From positions 1-64,000 of the forward strand of contig NZ_JNWO01000032.1 in the NCBI RefSeq assembly GCF_000716435.1: DNA of 64,000 nt, in the 5' to 3' direction. This DNA is from Streptomyces xylophagus. GTDB lineage: Bacteria; Actinomycetota; Actinomycetes; Streptomycetales; Streptomycetaceae. The notes under the pieces were generated by a model that saw only the letters and a list, made by a program, of their open reading frames with translations, did not search any database and was not told where the DNA came from. Each line of letters opens with the position of its first letter. The first letter of the stretch is position 1. Below, piece by piece: positions 49,445-58,112 of this stretch. The translations under genes and the position numbers were made by a program.

Positions 49445-52198
49445 GTGCAGGTAATTCGCCAGCGTCGGATCAGCGAGAAGAAACAGGTCAACCTCTTCGG
49501 CAGACACGTCGGCCGCCGGGCACTGCTCGTGACGACGGGTATCGCCGTCGCCCTCGGTGTCACGGGCACGGCGGTCGCCTCGACATACCAGTTCGGCACC
49601 CAGCAGGTCGGCCAGACCACCGCCAACGGCCAGGTCATCTCCAGCGACCAGTACATCAAGCCGTACGGCAGCCGCACCGTCATCAACGACGGCAAGATCA
49701 TGTCGTCCACGGTCAGCCCGGACGGCACCCGTCTCGCCGCCTCGATCGCCGACGGTGACGCCTCTCTGGTGGTCATGGACCTGACTACGGGTCAGATCAA
49801 GCAGAAGATCGGCACCAGCACGGCGGACGACCTCCGCATCAGCAGCGGCGCCGTCGGCCAGGAGGGCCCGACCTACTCGCCCGACGGCAAGCAGCTGTGG
49901 CTCGGGCAGGCGAACGGCTACACCAAGTTCACCGTCAACGCCGACGGTACCCTCGCCAGTCCGACGGCCGTGCCGATCGCCGCCGACGGTGCCAAGCAGG
50001 CCCTCGTGGGCGCGGCCGTGTTCTCCGCCGACGGCTCCACCGTGTACTCCGCCGTCAACGGCCAGAACAAGGTCGTCGCCATCGACTCGGCCACCGGAAC
50101 CATCAAGCAGACCTGGGTAGTTGGCACCGCCCCGCGAGGAATCGCGCTCGTCGGCGGCAAGTTGTACGTCAGCGACGAGGGCGGGCGCCCGGCGAAGGCC
50201 GGCGACACCACCATCAACTCCTACGGCACCGACGTGCCGGCGAACCCCAACACCGGTGCCAGCACCACCGGCACGGTCAGTGTCATCGACACCGCGGACC
50301 CGTCCGCCGCCGTCGGCACCATCGCCGTAGGACTGCACCCGACCGCGGTGTACGCGAGCAAGGGCGCGGTGTTCGTCACCAACACCGCCGACAACAGCGT
50401 GTCCGTCATCGACACCCGCAAGGACAAGGTCGTCCAGACCATCGCCACCCAGCCGTGGCCCGAGGCGTCCGTCGGCTACGAGCCGAACGCGGTGACGCTC
50501 ACCGACGACGGCCGGCTGCTGGTGACGCTCGGGCGCGCCAACGCGGTCGCCGTGTACCGCTACAACTCCCCTCAGCAGCCCGCCCGTTACGTCGGTCTGC
50601 TCCCCACCGACTACTTCCCCTCGGGGATCACGGCCATCGGCAAGCAGGTAGTCGTCGCCAACACCCGTGGTGTGGACGCGCTCCGCCCCGACGCCGCAGG
50701 GCACAACACGCACGACACCACGTCGAGCGTCACGCAGTTCGCGCTGCCCAGCGACCTCGTCGTCAGGTCGCAGACGGCCAAGGTCTTCAGGCAGAACGGC
50801 TGGACGGCCGGATCGGTGAAGACGGCCACGGGCAAGAGCCACACGAAGGCCGTCCCGGTCCCCGCCCGCCTCGGCGCCCCCTCGACGATCAAGCACGTCT
50901 TCCTGCTCGTCAAGGAGAACCGCACCTACGACCAGGTCTTCGGCGACCTCCCGCAGGGCAACGGCAACTCCTCGCTCACCCAGTTCGGCGAGAACGTGAC
51001 GCCCAACCAGCATGCGCTGGCAGAGCAGTTCGGGCTCTACGACAACTTCTACGACATCGGCACCAACTCCGCCGAGGGCCACAACTGGCTGATGCAGTCG
51101 GACAATCCGGAGTACACCGAGTCCTCGGCCGGCGAGTACACGCGCAGCTACGACACCGAGAACGACGTCCTCGGCCACCAGAAGACCGGGTTCATCTGGA
51201 CCGGCGCGCAGGCGGCCGGCAAGTCCGTCAAGGACTTCGGCGAGTTCCAGTCGCTGGAGACCAAGCCGGCCGGCGCGACCTGGCAGAACCTGTACTGCGA
51301 CAGCAAGAACATGGCCGCCACCGGAGCGCAGACCGCCTACCCCATCAAGACGGGCTCGGCGATCCCCTCCCTCAACAACGTGTCCGTGCAAGGGTTCCCG
51401 CTGTTCGACCTCGACGTCCCGGACATCTACAAAGAGCAGATCTGGCAGCAGGACTTCGACAAGAACGGCCCGGCGAACCTGAACATGTTCTGGTTCTCCA
51501 ACGACCACACCGGCGGTCCGGCCAACGCGGCGGCCGAGGTCGCCGACAACGACCTCGCGGTCGGCCGGATGGTCGACAAGATCACCCACAGCAAGTTCTG
51601 GAAGGACTCGGCGATCTTCGTCGTCGAGGACGACTCCCAGGCCGGCCTCGACCACGTCGACGGCCACCGCGCCCCGGTCCAGGTCATCAGCCCGTACGCC
51701 AACCACAGCACGGTCGACGACCACTACTACTCGCAGATCACCATGGTCCGCACGATCGAGCAGATCCTCGGCATCCACCCGATGAACCAGCTCGACAGCG
51801 CGGCCACCCCCATGTACGGGGCGTTCACGTCGAAGGCCGACGACACCCCGTTCACGGCGGTCCCCAACCGCACCTCCCTCACCCTCGGCGTCAGCCCCCA
51901 GCCGACCTGCGGCTCGGACACCCCGGCGGCCCAGGACACCAAGGCGGCCGCCGCGCCTACGTCCGTGTCGGTACCGGCGGCCGAGAAGGCGCTCGCGGCC
52001 CAGTGGAAGACCTGGGCCTCGCACCAGCGGCTGACCGGCCCGCACGCCGTGCCCGACTACGCCAACCCCACCCAGATGAACCGCTACACCTGGTACCAGA
52101 CCCACAACTGGACCAAGCCCTACCCCGGCGACAAGAAGATCTACACGCCGAACGACGTACCGGGCGCCTACCTCCCGTCGTCGGAGTCCGACGGCTGA
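49445..52198 (+). CDS. Secreted YVTN beta-propeller / alkaline-phosphatase-superfamily phosphoesterase
   Basis: A 917-residue exported protein. After a basic N-terminus there is a signal segment (about 26-46, RALLVTTGIAVALGVTGTAV). Residues about 60-470 form a seven-bladed YncE/YVTN propeller (SPDGTRLAAS, NTADNSVSVIDTRKDKVVQT). The C-terminal part (about 480-780) is a phosphoesterase of the AP superfamily: VKENRTYDQVFGDLPQGNGN near the start, EGHNWLMQ, and VEDDSQAGLDHVDGHRAPV with metal ligands. GTG start at 49445. It is co-directional with, and 13 bp from, the ABC permease. The substrate may be a phospholipid or wall phosphodiester. Confidence 0.9.
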   Translation: MQVIRQRRISEKKQVNLFGRHVGRRALLVTTGIAVALGVTGTAVASTYQFGTQQVGQTTANGQVISSDQYIKPYGSRTVINDGKIMSSTVSPDGTRLAASIADGDASLVVMDLTTGQIKQKIGTSTADDLRISSGAVGQEGPTYSPDGKQLWLGQANGYTKFTVNADGTLASPTAVPIAADGAKQALVGAAVFSADGSTVYSAVNGQNKVVAIDSATGTIKQTWVVGTAPRGIALVGGKLYVSDEGGRPAKAGDTTINSYGTDVPANPNTGASTTGTVSVIDTADPSAAVGTIAVGLHPTAVYASKGAVFVTNTADNSVSVIDTRKDKVVQTIATQPWPEASVGYEPNAVTLTDDGRLLVTLGRANAVAVYRYNSPQQPARYVGLLPTDYFPSGITAIGKQVVVANTRGVDALRPDAAGHNTHDTTSSVTQFALPSDLVVRSQTAKVFRQNGWTAGSVKTATGKSHTKAVPVPARLGAPSTIKHVFLLVKENRTYDQVFGDLPQGNGNSSLTQFGENVTPNQHALAEQFGLYDNFYDIGTNSAEGHNWLMQSDNPEYTESSAGEYTRSYDTENDVLGHQKTGFIWTGAQAAGKSVKDFGEFQSLETKPAGATWQNLYCDSKNMAATGAQTAYPIKTGSAIPSLNNVSVQGFPLFDLDVPDIYKEQIWQQDFDKNGPANLNMFWFSNDHTGGPANAAAEVADNDLAVGRMVDKITHSKFWKDSAIFVVEDDSQAGLDHVDGHRAPVQVISPYANHSTVDDHYYSQITMVRTIEQILGIHPMNQLDSAATPMYGAFTSKADDTPFTAVPNRTSLTLGVSPQPTCGSDTPAAQDTKAAAAPTSVSVPAAEKALAAQWKTWASHQRLTGPHAVPDYANPTQMNRYTWYQTHNWTKPYPGDKKIYTPNDVPGAYLPSSESDG

Positions 52199-52222
52199 CC
52201 GGAGCCCCAGCCCGTCAACGGT

Positions 52223-52250
52223 CCCTGACCGGCGGCACCGCCGGTCAGGG
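52223..52250. terminator. Bidirectional terminator between phosphoesterase and ridA
   Basis: CCCTGACCGGCGG (52223-52235) pairs with CCGCCGGTCAGGG (52238-52250), 13 bp with a 2-nt loop. The ridA stop codon (52245-52247, minus) lies in the right arm. Confidence 0.8.
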
Positions 52251-52664
52251 GCGTACGGCCACCGCGTCCACCTCGAACAGCATCCCCGGCAACGCGAGCG
52301 ACGCGACCCCGCTGAGGGTCTGGGCAGGCAGGCGGTCGCCGAAGTGCGCGTGCAGGGCCTTGCCCAGGGTCTCCAGCTTGGTGAGGTCGTGGTCGACGAT
52401 GAACGTGCCCAGCCGGACCACGTGTTCGTAGCCGAGGCCCACTCCCGCCAGCGCCGACCGCAGCCGGGCGAAGGCCAGGTCCACCTGTGCCGCGAAGTCG
52501 CCCGGTACCGGGGCGCCCGTCTCGTCGGAGGCGTACTGGCCGCCGATGAAGACGAGTTCACCGGGTGCCGACACCGCGTGGCTGTAGCCGAACGGCGTCG
52601 GGTCGTGGAGCGTGGGCGGGTTGGTGATCGTGCGGGCGTCAGCGCTGTCGTTCTTGGGCGTCAT
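52245..52664 (-). CDS. RidA/YjgF family protein
   Basis: A 139-residue member of the Rid family, whose archetype removes reactive enamine/imine intermediates from amino-acid metabolism. FGYSHAVSAPGELVFIGGQYASDETG in the first half and VVRLGTFIVDHDLTKL in the second fit. The catalytic Arg of true RidA seems missing: the C-terminal motif is LPGMLFEVDAVAVRP without the usual ..ARxAV.. Arg, so it may be a Rid-like subgroup member. ATG at 52664; the open frame extends upstream only through repeat sequence. Confidence 0.88.
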   Translation of the reverse strand: MTPKNDSADARTITNPPTLHDPTPFGYSHAVSAPGELVFIGGQYASDETGAPVPGDFAAQVDLAFARLRSALAGVGLGYEHVVRLGTFIVDHDLTKLETLGKALHAHFGDRLPAQTLSGVASLALPGMLFEVDAVAVRP

Positions 52665-52698
52665 GGACGGGAAACGTCCCGCATACTGCGACCATTCC

Positions 52699-52770
52699 GT
52701 TCCCGCGCCCCTAAAAAGGGGCCCGCAGGGCCCTCTTTTTAGGGGCGCGGGGAACTGCGCGCCCAGCCCC
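52699..52770 (-). repeat. Interspersed Streptomyces repeat, copy 2, forming a long hairpin
   Basis: The core 52740-52770 is identical to the reverse complement of 35575-35605, with GCACCCAAC at 52780-52788 as the flanking partner. Here it also forms a stem: 52699-52718 pairs with 52735-52755 (about 20 bp with one bulge), and GGGCCC-GCA-GGGCCC forms an inner stem. It is located 28 bp upstream of ridA and 35 bp past the metallophosphoesterase stop, and has CTTTTT/AAAAAG, so it may act as a terminator. Confidence 0.8.
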
Positions 52771-52804
52771 AACGGCGCAGCACCCAACCGACTACCCAAT
52801 CGAC

Positions 52805-54277
52805 TCAGGCAACAGACACCCCCAACGAGCCCACCCCGGACAGGTCATGGGCCCGAACGCTGTTCCGGTCCGTAGCCGAACGCCCCAACGCATGATGCGG
52901 CCACAACCCCCCGGCCACCCGCCGAGACCGCTCCCCCCACTCGCGCGCCTCAACCCCACCAGCCTTGTAGTGGTTGAGCGCATACCCCCCGGAGTACACC
53001 CGCAGCAGCAGAAACCCCCCGGGATAGTCCTTCGCGGCGGTCACCTCCTGCTGAACGACATGCGGCGCCCGCACCAGCACGGTCCGCTTGTTCCGGTGGG
53101 TATGGCCCGCGTGGTGCAGGAAGACCCCCGGCGCCGATGCATACGCGTCGACGATCGCCCGAGCCTGCCGCCGATCGAGCTGCTGCCCCCGAGTCACCGG
53201 AAACACAGAGTCCCGTACCGTCAGCGGATGGTGGCCGAAGACGACGGTCGGCCGATCCGGCTCGGCCCGCAGCCGCGCCCGGAACCAGGACAACTGCTCC
53301 TCCCCGAGCCCACCCGCGTCACCCCCGTTGCCGGCCTTGGCATACGTGTCGAGCCCGATGATCCGCAGCCCGCCGAGGTCGTGGGCGAAGTAACCGGGCC
53401 CGTCGCCGAAGCCCTCCCGGAACCCCTCATGGAACGTGTCGGCGGAGCTCCCCGCACGGTCGTGGTTGCCGCGTACGACGAGATAGTCCCGGCCGAGCGT
53501 GCCGAAGCCGTCCAGGATGCGTCTGGCCCCGGCCAGGTCCCGTGGTGATCCGCCCGCCGAGATGTCCCCGGCGGCGAGCAGCACGTCCGCCCCGCGCCGC
53601 TTGGCCTCCTCGACCAGGGCCCGGGTCATGATCTCCGGATAGGCGGCGAGGCCCGCCGCCTGTGACACCCCGCGCAGCAGCGGGAAGCCCGCCATACGGC
53701 CCGCGGTGGTCTCGCCGAGGTGCAGGTCGTTGCAGAGGGCGATGGACAGCAGATGCCGGCCGGGCGGGGGCTGGGGCGTGGTGAAGGAGTACGTGCCGGT
53801 CAGGGAGCCGAGGCCGTGCCGCGAGGTGCCGACGGCGTTCCCGCGCACGTGCTGCAACGGCGTCGGTACGGCGGTCACGCCCCGGGAGCGTGCCCGGTAG
53901 TAGTACGTCTGCCCGGGTTCCAGGCCGGTCAGCTCCACCTGGTGGTGCGCGGTGGGCCGGTCCTCGGCCGCGACGCGGTTGAGCCGGGCCGGGTGGGTGC
54001 CGTAGACGACCTCGCCCTCGGTGACCGCGGGGAGCGGGTGGCCGAAGCCGTCGTCGGTGCCGGGTATCCGGGTGTGCCAGGTGATGATGGCGCTGTCCTC
54101 GGTGAGGGTGACCAACTCCAGGTGGACGGCGGCAAGTTGGCGGAATCCGGCGCGCCCGGGACGGCTGTGGGCGGCACGCAGCAGCGCGGGGACGAGGAGC
54201 GTGCCGGAGCGCAGGACGTCGTAGGGAGTGGGGAGCGCGGCGAGGGCCGCGCGGGGAGCCGAGAAGCAGCAGCGCAT
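52805..54277 (-). CDS. Metallophosphoesterase with N-terminal fibronectin-III-like domain
   Basis: A 490-residue protein resembling purple acid phosphatases: an N-terminal beta domain (about 52-172; SAIITWHTRIPGTDDG, TGLEPGQTYYYRARS) and a calcineurin-like phosphoesterase (about 180-440) with the metal ligands LCNDLHLGE, AAGDISAGG, VVRGNHDRAG, FGHHPLTV and HHAGHTHRN. It lacks a clear signal peptide, though the first residues are hydrophobic. The substrate is unknown. Single gene. Confidence 0.9.
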   Translation of the reverse strand: MRCCFSAPRAALAALPTPYDVLRSGTLLVPALLRAAHSRPGRAGFRQLAAVHLELVTLTEDSAIITWHTRIPGTDDGFGHPLPAVTEGEVVYGTHPARLNRVAAEDRPTAHHQVELTGLEPGQTYYYRARSRGVTAVPTPLQHVRGNAVGTSRHGLGSLTGTYSFTTPQPPPGRHLLSIALCNDLHLGETTAGRMAGFPLLRGVSQAAGLAAYPEIMTRALVEEAKRRGADVLLAAGDISAGGSPRDLAGARRILDGFGTLGRDYLVVRGNHDRAGSSADTFHEGFREGFGDGPGYFAHDLGGLRIIGLDTYAKAGNGGDAGGLGEEQLSWFRARLRAEPDRPTVVFGHHPLTVRDSVFPVTRGQQLDRRQARAIVDAYASAPGVFLHHAGHTHRNKRTVLVRAPHVVQQEVTAAKDYPGGFLLLRVYSGGYALNHYKAGGVEAREWGERSRRVAGGLWPHHALGRSATDRNSVRAHDLSGVGSLGVSVA

Positions 54278-54344
54278 ACCTCATTGTTGCCCCAGTGCCG
54301 TGAACGCCGGCCGTGGCGCCGACGGCCGTAGCCGTACCACTGCG

Positions 54345-55508
54345 CTACGACAGGGCGGTACGCACCGCCCTGACCAGCGCCTGCGCCCGTGGATCAGCCG
54401 TCACGCTCTTGCGGAACGAATTCGTCACATACCCGAACGCGATACCCGACTCCGGGTCCGCGAAGCCCAGCGCGCCGCCCCGGCCCGGGTGACCGAAGGA
54501 GCCGTCGGAGAGGAGCGGGGACGCGCTGCCGTGCAGCATGTAGCCGAGGCCGAAACGGGTGCCCACCACCAGGACGCGGTCCGGACCCGACGAGCGTTCC
54601 GCACGGGCCAGCTCGACCGTCTCCGGGGCGAACAGCCTTGCCCCGCCGTCCAGTTCGCCGATCAGGGACGCGTAGAAACGGGCCAGCCCGTCCGCCGTCG
54701 CGATGCCGTTCGACGCGGGGAGCACGGCCGCCCGGTACGCCGGGTCGTTCTCGTCCGGCATCGGCGTGATCGCCCCGAAGGCGCGCCGGGTGAGGGAGTC
54801 GGGGTTCGCGTACGCCTCGGAGACCGAGCGCTTGGGGCGCATGCGGAGGGCCCCCGCGTCCGCCGCCGGTGCCTCCAACTGCGCCACCCGGCCCACCCGA
54901 GACGCCTGGTCCGCCGGCAGGCCCACCCACAGGTCCGCCCCGACCGGGCCCGCGATCCCGTCCGCGATCCACTCGCCGATCGACCGGCCCGTCACCCGGC
55001 GGACGAGTTCACCGGTCAGCCAGCTGTACGTCTGCGCGTGGTACCCGTGGTCCGTGCCCGGCTCCCACACCGGCGCCTGAGCCGCCACCGCCTCCGCGCC
55101 CAGCACCGGGTCGGCGGCCTGTACCGGGGTCAGCGGGCAGTCCAGCACCGGCACGCCCGCGCGATGGGCGAGCAGCTGCCACACCGGCGTCCGTTCCTTG
55201 CCGGCGGCCTTGTACTCCGGCCAGTACTCGCCCACGGGAGCGTCCAGGTCCAGCTCCCCGCGCTGCGCCAGCAGGAGCAGTACGGCGGCTGCCACGCCCT
55301 TCGTCGCCGAGCGGACGATCTGGGCCGTGTCCCGCTGCCAGGGGGCGGTGCCGTCGACGTCCTTCGTGCCGGCCCACAGGTCCACGACCCGGTGCCCGTC
55401 CCGGTACACCGTCACGGCCGCGCCCCGGTCCCCGAGCACCTCGAAGTTCCGTACGAACGCTGCCCTGACCGGCTCGAAGCCCTCGGCCACCATGCCGTTC
55501 ACGTCCAC
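54345..55508 (-). CDS. Serine hydrolase of the beta-lactamase/esterase (class C-like) family
   Basis: A 387-residue protein of the EstB/beta-lactamase fold. The nucleophile lies in SATKGVAAAV (SxxK, Ser near residue 67); the Tyr motif is HAQTYSWLTGELV near 155 and the third element GHPGRGGALGF near 345. Members hydrolyse short esters or D-amino-acid peptides; no signal peptide is seen, so an esterase role in the cytoplasm is likely. The GTG at 55508 has AGGAG seven bases upstream. Single gene, just downstream of ohr on the same strand (37 bp). Confidence 0.88.
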   Translation of the reverse strand: MDVNGMVAEGFEPVRAAFVRNFEVLGDRGAAVTVYRDGHRVVDLWAGTKDVDGTAPWQRDTAQIVRSATKGVAAAVLLLLAQRGELDLDAPVGEYWPEYKAAGKERTPVWQLLAHRAGVPVLDCPLTPVQAADPVLGAEAVAAQAPVWEPGTDHGYHAQTYSWLTGELVRRVTGRSIGEWIADGIAGPVGADLWVGLPADQASRVGRVAQLEAPAADAGALRMRPKRSVSEAYANPDSLTRRAFGAITPMPDENDPAYRAAVLPASNGIATADGLARFYASLIGELDGGARLFAPETVELARAERSSGPDRVLVVGTRFGLGYMLHGSASPLLSDGSFGHPGRGGALGFADPESGIAFGYVTNSFRKSVTADPRAQALVRAVRTALS

Positions 55509-55545
55509 GTCCGCACTCCTGGTTCCGCCGACCCGCTGTCCTACT

Positions 55546-56010
55546 TCAACCAAGCAGGATCGTCACGTCGATGTTCCCGCGGGTCGCGTTCGAGTACGGG
55601 CAGACCTCGTGGGCCGCGTCCACCAGCTTCGCCGCGATGCCCGCGTCGAGGACCGGGAGGGACACGCTCAGGGCGACCGCGAGGCCGTAGCCCTTCTGCT
55701 TGTTGGGGCCGATGCCGACCTTCGCGGCGACCGTGGAGCCGGTCAGGTCGAAGCCGGCCCGGCGGCCGACGAGGACCAGCGCGTTGTGGAAGCAGGAGCT
55801 GTAGCCGGCCGCGAACAGCTGCTCGGGGTTGGTGCCGTTGCCGTCGCCGCCCAGGGCCGGGGGCATCGCGACCTGGAGGGCGATCTGGCCGTCCTGGCTG
55901 CTGACATAGCCGTCCCGGCCGCCGTGGGCGGTGGCCTCGGCGACGTACATGATCTTCGTGGGACGGGTGTCGACTGCGGTGTCAGCGGTGTCAGCGGTGT
56001 CGTCGGTCAT
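55546..56010 (-). CDS. ohr: Organic hydroperoxide resistance protein (Ohr)
   Basis: A 154-residue thiol peroxidase of the OsmC/Ohr family that reduces organic hydroperoxides. Both reactive Cys are present: Cys73 in GYSSCFHNAL and Cys137 in HEVCPYSNATRGN. The N-terminus carries three near-repeats of TADTAD encoded by a 9-base tandem repeat. It lies downstream of ohrR with a 123-bp gap that holds an inverted repeat and probably its own promoter. Confidence 0.96.
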   Translation of the reverse strand: MTDDTADTADTAVDTRPTKIMYVAEATAHGGRDGYVSSQDGQIALQVAMPPALGGDGNGTNPEQLFAAGYSSCFHNALVLVGRRAGFDLTGSTVAAKVGIGPNKQKGYGLAVALSVSLPVLDAGIAAKLVDAAHEVCPYSNATRGNIDVTILLG

Positions 56011-56042
56011 GGCGGGACCTCCCCCGGAGCGGAAACACGAGA

Positions 56043-56063
56043 GTGCGCAACTACATCGCGCAC
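56043..56063. promoter_or_regulatory. Candidate OhrR operator upstream of ohr
   Basis: GTGCGC-N9-GCGCAC spans 56043-56063, 33 bp upstream of the ohr start. On the minus strand it reads TTGTGCGC ... GTTGCGCAC, a dyad suited to a MarR-type dimer. The regulator gene lies just upstream. Confidence 0.5.
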
Positions 56064-56133
56064 AAGATACTGACCGGTAGGGAGGTGATGGTCGGCAGGG
56101 GGTGGAAACCGCCGGTAACCCCAGGTCAGCGGG

Positions 56134-56604
56134 TCAGCGGGCCCGTTCCGCCGCCGCTCCGGCCCGTTCCGCCAGCCGCCACAGCTCCTCGCGCAGACGG
56201 ACGACCTCCGGCATCGCCAGCTCCGTCGCCGCCAGCAGCGCGCCCGGCACGCGGGCCGCGCGCTCCCTGAGTGCCGTACCGCGCTCCGTGCACGCGACCA
56301 GTACCGAGCGCTCGTCGTGTGCCGCGCGCTCCCGGTGCACGAGCCCCGCCGTCTCCAGGCGCTTGAGGAGCGGGGACAGCGTGCCGTAGTCGAGGCGCAG
56401 GGCGGTCGCGAGGTCCTTGACCGTGCTCTCGCCGCGTTCCCACAGGACGAGGAGGACGAGGTACTGCGGGTAGGTCAGCTCCAACTCCTCGAGGAGCGGG
56501 CGGTACGCGGCCGTCAGCGCACGCTGGGCCGCGTACAGCGCGAAGCACAACTGCTCGTCGAGGCGCAGCGACCCGGCAACAACCGTATGGTCCTCGTTCG
56601 TCAC
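56134..56604 (-). CDS. ohrR: MarR family redox regulator (OhrR)
   Basis: A 156-residue MarR protein with LDEQLCFALYAAQRAL near the N-terminus; Cys20 matches the reactive Cys of OhrR, whose oxidation releases DNA. The winged HTH (about 50-105; TVKDLATALRLDYGTLSPLLKRLE) is typical. The GTG overlaps the cbiO stop (GTGA), so ohrR can be translated from the nickel/cobalt transporter mRNA as well as from any promoter of its own. It precedes ohr. Confidence 0.93.
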   Translation of the reverse strand: MTNEDHTVVAGSLRLDEQLCFALYAAQRALTAAYRPLLEELELTYPQYLVLLVLWERGESTVKDLATALRLDYGTLSPLLKRLETAGLVHRERAAHDERSVLVACTERGTALRERAARVPGALLAATELAMPEVVRLREELWRLAERAGAAAERAR

Positions 56605-57362
56605 GCGCCCATTGTCACGGACCGCGGGTCGAACCCGAAGGGCAACTCCAGGCGATGGGCGCGCATCAGCGCCTCGTCGGCGAGGAGTTCGCCGGTCTTC
56701 CCGTCCGCCGCGATCACGCCGTCGCTCAGGATCAGCGCGCGCGGGCACAACTCCAGTGCGTACGGCAGGTCGTGCGTGACCATGAGGACCGTCACGTCCA
56801 ACGACCGCAGAATGTCGGCCAGTTCGCGGCGGGAGGCGGGGTCGAGGTTGGAGGAGGGCTCGTCGAGGACGAGGATCTCCGGTTCCATGGCCAGGACCGT
56901 TGCGACGGCCACCCTGCGCCGCTGGCCGAACGACAGGTGGTGCGGGGGACGGTCCGCGAAGTCCGCCATTCCCACCAACTCCAGTGCCGTACGCACCCGT
57001 TGCTCCAGCTCGGCGCCCTTCATGCCGGCCGCCGCCGGGCCGAACGCCACGTCCTCCCGGACCGTCGGCATGAACAACTGGTCGTCGGGGTCCTGGAAGA
57101 CGATCCCGACCCGGCGCCTGATCTCCGCCATGTGCCGCTTGCCGACCGGGAGTCCGGCCACCGTCACCGTGCCCGCGCCGCCCGTGAGGATGCCGTTGAG
57201 GTGCAGGACGAGGGTGGTCTTGCCGGCGCCGTTCGGGCCGAGCAGGGCGACGCGTTCGCCGCGCGCGACGGTGAAGTCGACGCCGAACAGCGCCTGATGG
57301 CCGTCTGGGTAGGCGAAGGCCAGCCCGGACACGTCCAGAGAGAAGGTCGTCACAGGGTCCAT
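56601..57362 (-). CDS. cbiO: Nickel/cobalt ECF transporter ATP-binding protein
   Basis: A 253-residue ECF-type ATPase: Walker A GPNGAGKTTL (about 41-50), Q-loop VFQDPDDQLF, signature LSFGQRRRVA, Walker B ILVLDEPSSNLDP. ATG at 57362 (MDPVTTFSL) overlaps cbiQ by 13 bp; a GTG at 57353 giving GTGA coupling is also possible. With CbiM and CbiQ it energises import of Ni2+ or Co2+. Its stop overlaps the ohrR start. Confidence 0.92.
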   Translation of the reverse strand: MDPVTTFSLDVSGLAFAYPDGHQALFGVDFTVARGERVALLGPNGAGKTTLVLHLNGILTGGAGTVTVAGLPVGKRHMAEIRRRVGIVFQDPDDQLFMPTVREDVAFGPAAAGMKGAELEQRVRTALELVGMADFADRPPHHLSFGQRRRVAVATVLAMEPEILVLDEPSSNLDPASRRELADILRSLDVTVLMVTHDLPYALELCPRALILSDGVIAADGKTGELLADEALMRAHRLELPFGFDPRSVTMGA

Positions 57363-58111
57363 CCCAACAGGCATACGACAAGGGCGGCGGACGGGAGTGC
57401 GAGAGCGTACGACCACTGCGCCCGGGACGCGGTCACCTCGTCGATCACCGGCATCGAACCGGCGTAACCCCGGCTAACCATGGCCAGATGGACCCGCTCC
57501 CCGCGTTCGTAGGAGCGGATGAACAACGCGCCCGCCGACTTCGCGAGCACGCCCCAGTGGCGGACACCCCGGGCCTCGAAACCCCGTGACTCGCGGGCGA
57601 TCCGCATCCGGCGCATCTCGTCGGTGATGACATCGCCGTAGCGGATCATGAAGGACGCGATCTGGACGAGGAGGGGCGGGAGCCTCAACCGCTGCAATCC
57701 CAGGAGGAGTTCGCGGAGTTCGGTGGTGGCGGCGAGGAGGACGGAGGCAGCCACGCCCAGGGTGCCCTTGGCGAGGACGTTCCACGCGCCCCAGAGGCCG
57801 TTCAAGCTCAACTGCACGCCCAGGACGGTCACTTGCTCGCCCTCCGCCACGAACGGCATCAGCACCGCGAACGCCACGAAGGGGATCTCGATCAGCAGGC
57901 GGCGGAGCAGGAATGCGGCGGGCACGCGGGCCGCGTACGCGACCAGCCCGAGCAGTACCGCGTAGAGACCGAACGCCCACATCGCCTCGCGCGGGGTCGA
58001 CACCACGACCACCACGAAGGCGAACACGGCGGCCAGCTTGGTGTGCGGGGGCAGCGCGTGCACGGGGGAGTGGCCGTGCCGGTAGAGCCGGTGGGCGTGG
58101 CCCGCGCCCAT
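57350..58111 (-). CDS. cbiQ: Nickel/cobalt ECF transporter T component
   Basis: A 253-residue membrane protein with five to six hydrophobic segments (starting about 27-45), the coupling motif RIARESRGFEARG near 190 and LAMVSRGYAGSMP near 225, both with the conserved Arg-Gly of EcfT proteins. It links the metal-binding CbiM to the ATPase. It begins one base after the cbiM stop (TGA-C-ATG). Confidence 0.93.
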   Translation of the reverse strand: MGAGHAHRLYRHGHSPVHALPPHTKLAAVFAFVVVVVSTPREAMWAFGLYAVLLGLVAYAARVPAAFLLRRLLIEIPFVAFAVLMPFVAEGEQVTVLGVQLSLNGLWGAWNVLAKGTLGVAASVLLAATTELRELLLGLQRLRLPPLLVQIASFMIRYGDVITDEMRRMRIARESRGFEARGVRHWGVLAKSAGALFIRSYERGERVHLAMVSRGYAGSMPVIDEVTASRAQWSYALALPSAALVVCLLGWTL

Positions 58112-58112
58112 G

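Noticed and set aside
49337..52561. A 1074-codon open frame antisense to the phosphoesterase
   Set aside because: Composition is that of a reverse-strand shadow (Val/Gly/Asp/Arg-rich) and the plus strand has clear domains.
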